Below are positions 1-6,255 of a DNA stretch of 6,397 nucleotides, piece after piece. The DNA lies in the NCBI GenBank assembly GCA_023434825.1, contig JAEYSH010000163.1, positions 1-6,397 of the forward strand, read 5' to 3'. The translations under genes were made by a program, and so were the position numbers. The notes below the pieces were generated by a model, which ran no database searches, was not told the DNA's origin, and saw nothing but the letters and a program-made list of their open reading frames with translations. Numbering within the stretch: the stretch's first letter is position 1; each line of letters opens with the position of its first letter. This DNA is from Methanobacteriota archaeon. Lineage in GTDB: Archaea > Methanobacteriota > Methanobacteria > Methanobacteriales > Methanobacteriaceae.

Positions 1-1584
1 TTCATCAACTTCTTCTTTTCGGTTTTTACCGGCTGCATGGTAAAGTTTTTTAAGCAGTTCAGTTTCTTTTCCTTTTTTCTCGTTCTTAGACTTTTTAGAA
101 GATAATAAATAAATATTGCTTAAAACAATTTCTGGATATTCCTTCATTGACCTGTTATCGTAAGAAACATCCATGTAAGTTTCCAGAAGGCCATTAAATC
201 CATCTAAGAATTTACCTGCATTTTCAGCATCAATTTGTGAAATATTTTTAATCAAATATTTGCTCCTAATTTTAGAATCTAATAATTCTTTTATTTTTAA
301 TTTAAGGACATTTGAATTAATCAAAATCTGTGCAAGCCTCTGAAATTCTGCATCTCTTTTTGTTGCAATTAAATCTCCATTTTTTAATAATTCCAGAAAT
401 TCATAAGGGTCATCAGGTTTAACCAGATCATTATAATATGTCCCAAAATTCCTTATTCCATGTGCAAATGGAATAAAATCATCCCAGTAAATCTTTTTCC
501 ATTTAAAATAAATTTCTACCCTTTCTTTAATTTTCTGCGCTAATTCAACCCGGTTTAGATTCTCAACATTTTCACTGGAAAGCTTGATGCCATCATTTTC
601 TATTTTGGGAATCAATTCTTTTTCTACCTTATCAGAAAGCAGCTTAAGGTGGTTAAATGTAGGTGTGAGAGTCAAATACCATTGCCGATCTTTATTTTCA
701 TCTTCAATGCTTGTTATAGGTCTAACCTGTAAAACTGTAAAATTATTATCTATTCCTGTCCATTCTATATCTGCAGGAAATCCAAAGGTCTCCTCTATTT
801 TTAAAACATGTCTTGCAATATCTCTAACTTGTAATTCATTTAAAATCAATTTTTTATTGCTATCGGGCATAATATGATTTTTTATCCTCAGATTATCTCG
901 ATTAATTATCCATTTTTGAGCTTCCAGTTCATTATCAACGAGATTTTCTAAAAATCCCCCAATTACTTCAATTACTATATCTTTACTTTTACCTGTAGGT
1001 TCTTTTGAAAATGCAATACCAGATACTGGTTGTTTTTCCATTAACTGAACTAAAACTGCAATGGAACTATTAAAAGAATCCAATTGAAGTTCTTCCCGGT
1101 ATAATATTGCCCTATCACTCCATAAAGACCCCCATACCAGTTTTATAGATTCTAAAATCTTCTCAATATTTCCTACATTTGTATATGATTCATGAATACC
1201 TGCAAAAGAATAAATTGAAGAATCCTCGGCTGGAGAAGAGGATCTGATGGAAAATTTTGCATTTTCTCCATAATTTTTTATTTCATCCCTAACTGAATTT
1301 TCTATTTTTTCAGGCATTTTAGCCTTCAAAAAAGCAGATCGTATCCTTAAAGATGCATCCCAAATTTCCTCCCAACGCATATCCTCAAACTGTTTTCTTG
1401 AAATTTCCATGTCAATAACCTGAAACAGTTGATTCTCTTTAATGAATTCTTTATATGCATCAGTGGTTATACAAAATCCAGGGGGCACTCTAAATCCATT
1501 ATCTAATGCTAAACCCAAATTTCTGGTTTTAGAGCCAATAATGTCATTGCTCACCCTTCCAGATTCATCAAGTTCTACAATCAT
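1..1584 (-). CDS. PEP/pyruvate-binding domain protein (PEP synthase / rifampicin phosphotransferase-like), C-terminus cut by window edge
   Basis: I translated this frame by hand from the ATG at 1584 to the left edge: 528 codons, no stop. Residues 1-292 are the N-terminal ATP-grasp domain of the PPDK/PEP synthase family. GSKTRNLG (17-24) carries the phosphate-binding lysine K19, VPPGF (33-37) follows, and FSIRSSSPAED (111-121) carries R114 and leads into SFAG (126-129). SGIAF is at 188-192, and IEW (E274) and LQVRPIT (Q286, R288) close the site. Residues 298-528 form a helical middle region with IPFAHGIRNFG at 371-381, placed like the second domain of rifampicin phosphotransferases and PEP synthase-like proteins. 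A lysine-rich stretch lies at 497-513. The family passes phosphate from ATP through a swivelling histidine domain, which would lie beyond the edge. The glycine-rich GLGE-type motif is replaced by GGFLENLVDNE (209-219), so the substrate may not be pyruvate. The start overlaps the upstream stop as ATGA. Family confident; substrate unknown. Confidence 0.9.
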   Translation of the reverse strand, partial: MIVELDESGRVSNDIIGSKTRNLGLALDNGFRVPPGFCITTDAYKEFIKENQLFQVIDMEISRKQFEDMRWEEIWDASLRIRSAFLKAKMPEKIENSVRDEIKNYGENAKFSIRSSSPAEDSSIYSFAGIHESYTNVGNIEKILESIKLVWGSLWSDRAILYREELQLDSFNSSIAVLVQLMEKQPVSGIAFSKEPTGKSKDIVIEVIGGFLENLVDNELEAQKWIINRDNLRIKNHIMPDSNKKLILNELQVRDIARHVLKIEETFGFPADIEWTGIDNNFTVLQVRPITSIEDENKDRQWYLTLTPTFNHLKLLSDKVEKELIPKIENDGIKLSSENVENLNRVELAQKIKERVEIYFKWKKIYWDDFIPFAHGIRNFGTYYNDLVKPDDPYEFLELLKNGDLIATKRDAEFQRLAQILINSNVLKLKIKELLDSKIRSKYLIKNISQIDAENAGKFLDGFNGLLETYMDVSYDNRSMKEYPEIVLSNIYLLSSKKSKNEKKGKETELLKKLYHAAGKNRKEEVDE

Positions 1585-2096
1585 CTCTGATCTGGATCCC
1601 ATTCAGTAACCTCCTGAAATCGCCTCACAAAAAAGTATCTGTAAACATCCACCAGTATAATTGCAGTTGAAGGAGCATTTACAAAAGATTTCAAATAAGG
1701 ATGTTTACTGGTTAAGATATCTTTCCAGTAATCCAGTTCAGGCTTATCTTCTAATATTCTGGATTTTCCAGTAGCTGTAACTGCGCTAATTTTATTAACA
1801 CTTGGAGGAACTGCAGATCTGTTATCTATTAAAAGAGCTACTCGGTCTGACTTATTTAGAAGACTAAATTTTCGTGTCTGTCGAGGAGTAGCAAAAACAA
1901 TATTTTTAAAGTCATGGGAAGCAGAAAAACAAATTATAGATGCATAAGGCTGTTTTTTTCCTTGTGTAGACAATACAGCGAAATATTCATGGTCAAGTAG
2001 TTTTTTAATTTCATCTTTAATGTCTGTTTCTCCATCTGCACAATACTTTTCATCTAAATATGTGCAAACCGGTTCATCATAACTTTTTCGCACCAT
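1581..2096 (-). CDS. Pyridoxamine 5'-phosphate oxidase-like split-barrel flavoprotein
   Basis: This 171-residue soluble protein fits the PNPOx-like FMN-binding split-barrel superfamily. A leading helix (26-36) runs into the first strands HEYFAVLSTQGKKQPYASII (36-55). The typical flavin-phosphate segment ATPRQTRKFSLL (69-80) and the strand DRVALLIDNRS (84-94) follow. The C-terminal strands IILVDVYRYFFVRRFQEVTEW (146-166) end in the aromatic-rich tail common in the family. Members bind FMN, F420 or heme and act as reductases, oxidases or cofactor-binding proteins. Nothing here shows true pyridoxamine phosphate oxidase activity, and the cofactor is not decided by the sequence; in a methanogen F420 is as plausible as FMN. 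The gene follows the M48 protease by 19 bases, and its stop overlaps the start of the PEP/pyruvate-binding gene (ATGA), so it probably works with that protein. The ATG at 2096 follows a G-rich run; the next codon is GTG and could also serve. Confidence 0.88.
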   Translation of the reverse strand: MVRKSYDEPVCTYLDEKYCADGETDIKDEIKKLLDHEYFAVLSTQGKKQPYASIICFSASHDFKNIVFATPRQTRKFSLLNKSDRVALLIDNRSAVPPSVNKISAVTATGKSRILEDKPELDYWKDILTSKHPYLKSFVNAPSTAIILVDVYRYFFVRRFQEVTEWDPDQR

Positions 2097-2105
2097 TTCC
2101 CCCCT
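2097..2105 (-). promoter_or_regulatory. Ribosome binding site of the split-barrel flavoprotein gene
   Basis: On the minus strand AGGGGGG ends two bases before the ATG at 2096. It is the only G-rich stretch in the 19-base gap after the protease stop. The short spacing to ATG, or five bases to the GTG second codon, leaves the exact start slightly open. Confidence 0.6.
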
Positions 2106-2115
2106 TTAAAATAAT

Positions 2116-3546
2116 TTATCTAAATGAAGCAATAAATCCATTAAAAACATCTTTAGCCGATCGTATTAATGGATATTCCTCATTAACAGGAGTTTTCATT
2201 TTCTCCAACCTATCTATTCTAAAATAAATTGGAGGATGAGGATCAAAAGCAAGCCAACCCGGAATTCTTGATCTGCTAATACGCTCAAGTTGAAGTTTTT
2301 TAAATGCTATTTTTCTTAAAGCTGATGCCAGTATTTCCGGCTTTCCGATTTTAATTGCAGATAGAAGGTCTGCTCTGGTTTCAAAGAATTTTGCCACGAA
2401 AAAAATGACTGCAAACGCTACAATTAAATATATTAACGGGTTAAGAATTACAATTGGCCATAAAACTGTAAAACGCAGCAAGAATTCTCCAGTTATTAAA
2501 CCAAATAATATTAAAGGATCTCTACCCTTAAGATGTCCCATTTCATGCCCTATGACACTTAAAGCTTCTTCTTCATTTAAATGAACTAATAAACCAGTTG
2601 TAATAAGTACCAAACCCCTGCTTGGGCTGGGCCCAGTAGCCGCGGCATTTGGAATCATGGTATTAGAGATAGTTATCCTTGGAACTGGTAGATCAAAACT
2701 ATCTGCGGCCTTTTTTACTATATCATAAACATTTATTACCTTATAAACACTGCTTTTAGGATTACAATGAAAGCCATATTTTTTTAAGACTTCATCTCCA
2801 AGTTCACAACTTGGTTCCTTTTTTTGAGCTAATGTTCTTTTATAAATTTCATTTTTTATGTTCAATACATTTTCTTTTCCAAATTTTTTTTGAAATTCCA
2901 TAAATTCCTCAACCGGTAACTGATATTCCAGTATATGGAGATAAGGATTTTCTGGAGTTATAATCCAGTTACTGCGCCTTGCTAGTATCTTATCTGCAAA
3001 AATCACGATTAAAAATTGTATTAAAAGAATAGCAATTACTGCAAATACTAATCCCAGCAAAAGGAAAAGAAATATGTTTACTGCAAAAAATAGTATGTAA
3101 AGTAAAAGTAAACTGCTTCCAAAAAGCACATTACCTGCCTTTTTCTTTGCTTTTGGAGGTTCTTCAGGTATTATGTCTTCCCCTTCAATCCATGAAAAAT
3201 ACAGGGTTGAATTAAGCATATTTTCTTCAAAAGAATGTATTAAAAAGTATAAATCATCTTTAATTGATTCAATAAATTTAGATGGTGTTTTATTATCTGG
3301 AATTAATGTTATTTGAACCGGATTATCTGCTTTAACAATTGTATCTATACTAAAATCTTTTTTAGGGTCACTTGTAATAAATGATAATTGATTTATTCCC
3401 TCTTTCCTTGTAATTTTAACATTTTTAAAATAGTCAGGGCGCACTTTAAGGTAGTTATCCTTAATGAATTCCAGAATTTCATCCCGGAATTGGGCAGATA
3501 TTTCTGTATCAATAAAATAATTCTGAGGTTTTAATTCTTCAGACAT
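2116..3546 (-). CDS. Membrane-bound M48 family zinc metalloprotease with long N-terminal extension
   Basis: A 476-residue protease of the HtpX/Ste24-type M48 family. The zinc site is HEMGH (334-338: H334 and H338 as ligands, E335 catalytic), and the likely third ligand is E389 in FFETRAD. Other family marks are PNAAATGPSPSRGLVLITTG (299-318) and DPHPP (435-439), the latter before the C-terminal arginine-rich helix. Order: a soluble N-terminal region (1-135), a hydrophobic pair of helices (about 139-185), a charged linker (186-285), the catalytic core, and a hydrophobic segment (about 344-386) between the HEMGH helix and the third ligand. HtpX proteins are usually near 290 residues, so this one is much longer; the first 135 residues match no domain I know. 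Such proteases degrade misfolded or damaged membrane proteins. No ribosome binding site precedes the ATG. The gene opens the second block, behind an 85-base gap with a likely promoter. Confidence 0.93.
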   Translation of the reverse strand: MSEELKPQNYFIDTEISAQFRDEILEFIKDNYLKVRPDYFKNVKITRKEGINQLSFITSDPKKDFSIDTIVKADNPVQITLIPDNKTPSKFIESIKDDLYFLIHSFEENMLNSTLYFSWIEGEDIIPEEPPKAKKKAGNVLFGSSLLLLYILFFAVNIFLFLLLGLVFAVIAILLIQFLIVIFADKILARRSNWIITPENPYLHILEYQLPVEEFMEFQKKFGKENVLNIKNEIYKRTLAQKKEPSCELGDEVLKKYGFHCNPKSSVYKVINVYDIVKKAADSFDLPVPRITISNTMIPNAAATGPSPSRGLVLITTGLLVHLNEEEALSVIGHEMGHLKGRDPLILFGLITGEFLLRFTVLWPIVILNPLIYLIVAFAVIFFVAKFFETRADLLSAIKIGKPEILASALRKIAFKKLQLERISRSRIPGWLAFDPHPPIYFRIDRLEKMKTPVNEEYPLIRSAKDVFNGFIASFR

Positions 3547-3581
3547 TAAATATTATTATTGTTTTTTATTTAATTTAATAA

Positions 3582-3625
3582 TTATGTTAAGTTAAAAATT
3601 AAATATTTGGGCCATTTTAACATAA
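3582..3625. repeat. 9-bp inverted repeat around the TATA-like element (possible operator)
   Basis: TTATGTTAA at 3582-3590 and its exact reverse complement TTAACATAA at 3617-3625 are separated by 26 bases. The midpoint (3603.5) nearly coincides with that of the palindromic AAATATTT at 3601-3608. A second overlapping pair is GTTAAAA (3591-3597) with TTTTAAC (3615-3621). The arms flank the presumed promoter, as expected of a binding site for a dimeric regulator. A weak AT-only hairpin is an alternative reading. Confidence 0.45.
3599..3611 (-). promoter_or_regulatory. Probable archaeal BRE/TATA promoter for the protease block
   Basis: On the minus strand the gap between the LtrA-family stop and the protease start reads CCCAAATATTTAA: a purine-containing BRE-like CCCAAA leading into an A/T element. 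Its centre lies about 58 bases before the protease ATG. That would place transcription start near 3577 and leave a leader of about 30 bases without a Shine-Dalgarno sequence. In DNA this AT-rich, such matches occur by chance. The placement in the largest gap of the window is the main support. Confidence 0.4.
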
Positions 3626-3631
3626 ATAGCA

Positions 3632-4831
3632 TTAGAGTTTACACAGATCATCTTCAGGAGGCTCTCTTAAAGATAAAATAACCTTTAAAATGCATAAAAC
3701 CGTTAATATTGCAATTATTAAAGATGTTGGAAGTATTGAACCTAAAAAGCCAGTTAAAATGATCAGTAGTATTATAATATAATAAGGAAGCCTCAATACC
3801 TGTATTATACTATTTTTACACTGCCTGAGAGTAAATGAAGATAGAAAAATAAAGTTTAATGAAATAAAAGCTATAGCAAGTGAAATGCAAATGAGCCATA
3901 CTTCATTTGAAGGCAAGAAATTCCAGAAATTCGAAGATATAGCATTTTTTATCCCTGCAGCTACTGCAACTATCCCCAAAAGTAGAGGGAAATGAGAATA
4001 TAGCCAGATCTGATATTTACCAAGTAATTCTTTGTTTTGGAGTGCTCTGGATTCTGCTCCTTTAGACTCCTCAAAATATGCCCACCATATACAAAAAGCA
4101 ATTATTAATCCCATTAGACCCATAAAATCTGTAGTTAAAGTGAGTCCAAAGCTGCTTATCTTAAATACTACACTTATAATTGTTTCTCCAATTAAAATAA
4201 TAATAAAAAGCCCGAATCTTTCAGGAAGATGAGTTTCATTAGGAGGTAATTTAAAATGCTTTTCTCCGGCAGTTATTGGAGTTAATAAATCAATTATTAA
4301 AGCAATTGCCCAAATAACATAAATCCACGGAGAAGGTAAAAATATAGAGACCGCCCATAAAGACGCTGCTAAACCAAAACCTATGCAGTAATGCCGGGCT
4401 AAATCACGTGCTTCAGGAATATTTCTTCCAACCCGGAAGTATTCAAATACCAGCATAAATCTTAATAACGCATAAGAAAGGGCAAATTCAACCTGATCAG
4501 CACCATATGCACCCCTAACATTAATAGCGAGACTGGCCACTATTATCATCTGCGCCATTGTAAAAGCCCTATGAAAAAGATCATCTGGCCCAAATCGACT
4601 TAAATAGAATGTATGTCCTACCCAACCCCACCAAACAACAAAAAAAAGAGGTATGGAAACTAAAAATCCCTCAAATGAATAATTGGCACTCAAACTTAAA
4701 GATATCTGAGAAATAGCTGCAACAAATATAAGGTCAAATAAAAGTTCCAACCAGTCAGCATGCCTCTCAGAATCCCCATCAATTTCTGAGCGAAGCTTAG
4801 GCCTCATTATTATGTCTTTTCTAAATTTCAT
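3632..4831 (-). CDS. LtrA-family (low temperature requirement protein A) multi-pass membrane protein
   Basis: A 399-residue, strongly hydrophobic protein with about eleven or twelve predicted membrane helices, the usual size for the family. Hallmarks are the N-terminal WLELLFDLIFVAAISQ (27-42; E29, F32, D33), the charged HLPERFG (201-207) running into IIILIGETII (210-219; E216), WWAYFEE (249-255), and YSHFPLLLGIVAVAAGIK (278-295). The family is named after a Listeria gene needed for growth in the cold; its biochemical activity is not known, so no reaction is assigned. The conserved acidic residues inside membrane helices suggest transport or binding of a small ligand, but that is inference. 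The start lies 4 bases after the pterin dehydratase stop, so the two are almost certainly co-transcribed. Only a weak GGTTA precedes the ATG at 4831. The ATG at 4807 (residue 9) gives an N-terminus more like other family members and could be the true start. Confidence 0.9.
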   Translation of the reverse strand: MKFRKDIIMRPKLRSEIDGDSERHADWLELLFDLIFVAAISQISLSLSANYSFEGFLVSIPLFFVVWWGWVGHTFYLSRFGPDDLFHRAFTMAQMIIVASLAINVRGAYGADQVEFALSYALLRFMLVFEYFRVGRNIPEARDLARHYCIGFGLAASLWAVSIFLPSPWIYVIWAIALIIDLLTPITAGEKHFKLPPNETHLPERFGLFIIILIGETIISVVFKISSFGLTLTTDFMGLMGLIIAFCIWWAYFEESKGAESRALQNKELLGKYQIWLYSHFPLLLGIVAVAAGIKNAISSNFWNFLPSNEVWLICISLAIAFISLNFIFLSSFTLRQCKNSIIQVLRLPYYIIILLIILTGFLGSILPTSLIIAILTVLCILKVILSLREPPEDDLCKL

Positions 4832-4835
4832 TTAT

Positions 4836-5129
4836 CTATTTAACCAATTGTTCAACTTCTTTTGCAAATTTAAAATCCAGTTCCGTTAATCCACCGCTGT
4901 CATGGGTGCAAATTGTTATTTCAACCTTACCCCACGAAAGATTTATTTCCGGATGATGTTGTATATTTTCAGCAATATTTCCAACTTTTATCACAAAGTT
5001 AAGCGCATCTTTAAAATCTTTAAAATTAAAAATCGTCTTTATATGCTTGGAATCAGCTAAATCCCAGTTTTGCAAATTTATGATTCTTTTAGAGATTTCT
5101 TCATCACTTAGAAGTTCTGGTGGTCCCAA
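4836..5129 (-). CDS. 4a-hydroxytetrahydrobiopterin dehydratase (pterin-4a-carbinolamine dehydratase)
   Basis: A 97-residue protein of the PCD/DCoH family, at the usual full length. The active-site pattern, as I remember the family signature, is complete: E54, then HHP (58-60), W66, H76 in CTHDSGGLTELD, and D85. H58, H59 and H76 correspond to the catalytic histidines. The enzyme dehydrates 4a-hydroxytetrahydropterin to the quinonoid dihydropterin, recycling the cofactor of aromatic amino acid hydroxylases. No hydroxylase lies in the window, and methanogens are not known for biopterin use, so the physiological pterin may differ; a link to molybdopterin metabolism has been proposed for some microbial members. 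The start is a TTG at 5129, inside the upstream gene, chosen because AGGTGAT sits just before it and there is no later methionine in the protein. The gene overlaps the upstream membrane-protein gene by 26 bases and is followed 4 bases later by the LtrA-family gene. Confidence 0.93.
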   Translation of the reverse strand: MGPPELLSDEEISKRIINLQNWDLADSKHIKTIFNFKDFKDALNFVIKVGNIAENIQHHPEINLSWGKVEITICTHDSGGLTELDFKFAKEVEQLVK

Positions 5130-6216
5130 TTACATCACCTTTTTCATGATCATCCAATTTCTTCGCTTTATACCATAAAAATACAACTAATGCTAATACT
5201 GCCGCTAATAAATAGAGGACTATTGGAATCCATAGGAATTCAAGCCTTAATAAGAAAGAAGGGTCTCTTCCAAATCCGTAAGGCGCCGGAATGTATATAA
5301 ATACCACAAATAGAATATAAATTGCAGTAATGAGCCACCTGACTGATTTTTTCAAGTTTAGTGCATACATATAGGTAAATACGAACATGAATGCAAATCC
5401 TGAAAAGAACATCGGCCACATATCTGCACTGTTAAAGTAAATAGTGTTATAGACTGCAACAAATACTGCATGTAATGCCACCCAGCTTTCAAGAACGACA
5501 ATCCAGCGAAGATCCAGATGAACCTTTGTGTAAGCTAAACTCATTTGGGTAAATAGAAGGAACATGAAGAAGAACCCTGTTAAAAGCTGAGGATCTGTAG
5601 CCATTGGATGGAACCAGAAAGTGTAGATTAATGCCCATGATATGATATACATATGAGTATGGCGGAAAAATTCGGTCACTCTTGCTGTAAATGGTTTGCC
5701 TGCCTTTTTTCCTAAGAATAAACCCTGAATAGGATTTAGAAGCACCAATGCAATTGCCAGCATTAAAATGACAGAACCCTGACTTGTAAATATAGGAACA
5801 TCTTGAGCAAGCCCATCAAACCAGATATGAGTTTGTATTAAATGAAGGAAAATGAAAAATACAGTTACAGATAAAACAAATACGTTATATTTGGTTAGAT
5901 TATTAGTAGGGCTTATTTTTTCTTTTGTTAGATTTTTTTGAGCCCAGTATATTGCTCCCCATATCAAAAACTGGTTAGCCAGATAAAATATCCATACAAT
6001 AGCCATAGTCCAGAATTCTCTGGATGGAAGTTTCCAGAAATACCAGCTTGATCCTTGATCTGGAAGCAAAATAGCATAAAAATGATTTAAATTAGGGCCT
6101 AAAAGCCATATTAATAATGTAAAAAGCAGTCCGAATATTATTGAACCGCCCCAAACATAAACTGCAGTTTTAGATTTACCATTATTAGAAATAGTTTTTT
6201 CATTCTTATTATCCAT
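5104..6216 (-). CDS. Unassigned multi-pass membrane protein, about ten helices
   Basis: I do not recognise the family of this 370-residue protein. After a polar, lysine-rich N-terminus (1-16), hydrophobic segments lie at about 17-40, 67-92, 111-130, 147-165, 187-203, 210-229, 238-258, 265-286, 291-309 and 325-347. The tail from 349 is charged and cytoplasmic-looking. Histidines sit in or at the ends of helices: H125 and H130 in HLIQTH, H186 and H188 in FRHTHMY, H203 in FWFHP, H233, and H249. H186/H188 and H203 lie at opposite ends of one helix. This resembles the spacing of heme or metal ligands in membrane redox proteins, but no known motif confirms it. A polar loop (40-66) and GLAQDVPIFTSQG (135-147) would lie outside the helices. 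The ATG at 6216 has AGGGG seven bases upstream. The gene overlaps the pterin dehydratase by 26 bases and follows the partial gene by 39 bases, so all may form one transcript. Confidence 0.85.
   Translation of the reverse strand: MDNKNEKTISNNGKSKTAVYVWGGSIIFGLLFTLLIWLLGPNLNHFYAILLPDQGSSWYFWKLPSREFWTMAIVWIFYLANQFLIWGAIYWAQKNLTKEKISPTNNLTKYNVFVLSVTVFFIFLHLIQTHIWFDGLAQDVPIFTSQGSVILMLAIALVLLNPIQGLFLGKKAGKPFTARVTEFFRHTHMYIISWALIYTFWFHPMATDPQLLTGFFFMFLLFTQMSLAYTKVHLDLRWIVVLESWVALHAVFVAVYNTIYFNSADMWPMFFSGFAFMFVFTYMYALNLKKSVRWLITAIYILFVVFIYIPAPYGFGRDPSFLLRLEFLWIPIVLYLLAAVLALVVFLWYKAKKLDDHEKGDVIGTTRTSK
5130..5140 (-). promoter_or_regulatory. Strong ribosome binding site that sets the TTG start of the pterin dehydratase
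   Basis: The minus strand reads AGGTGATGTAATTG: a full match to the archaeal anti-16S consensus AGGTGAT (5140-5134), four bases of spacer, then TTG (5129-5127). The ATG embedded in GGTGATG is followed directly by TAA and cannot be a start. The site lies inside the last codons of the upstream membrane-protein gene, where it encodes Gly-Asp. Confidence 0.8.
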
Positions 6217-6223
6217 TTAAATT

Positions 6224-6228
6224 CCCCT
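6224..6228 (-). promoter_or_regulatory. Ribosome binding site of the unassigned membrane protein gene
   Basis: The minus strand carries AGGGG, then seven A/T bases, then the ATG at 6216-6214. This normal spacing supports the chosen start. The surrounding 39-base gap is otherwise A/T-rich and shows no convincing promoter. Confidence 0.65.
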
Positions 6229-6255
6229 ATTTAATTATTAAGTATCAAATAAGCT

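Noticed and set aside
584..877. 97-codon plus-strand reading frame
   Set aside because: It lies wholly opposite the conserved ATP-grasp gene, has a low-complexity Ser/Leu-rich translation and matches no family.
1..1584. Calling the left-edge gene ppsA
   Set aside because: The C-terminal histidine and PEP/pyruvate domains are outside the window and the visible second region resembles rifampicin phosphotransferase-type proteins, so the symbol is not justified.
2116..3546. Naming the protease htpX
   Set aside because: The zinc motif and core fit, but the protein is far longer than HtpX with different N-terminal architecture; orthology is not shown.
3594..3598. T5 run on the minus strand as a transcription terminator for the LtrA-family gene
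   Set aside because: Five T's in such AT-rich DNA is weak evidence, and the run overlaps the presumed promoter and inverted repeat, so I did not list a terminator.
3582..3625. Inverted repeat as an insertion-sequence end or attachment site
   Set aside because: There is no transposase or integrase, no flanking direct duplication and no change in composition; an operator or chance palindrome is simpler.
4032..4232. 66-codon plus-strand reading frame
   Set aside because: It is antisense to the well-supported LtrA-family gene; the Ile/Lys-rich translation looks like a shadow of membrane-helix codons.
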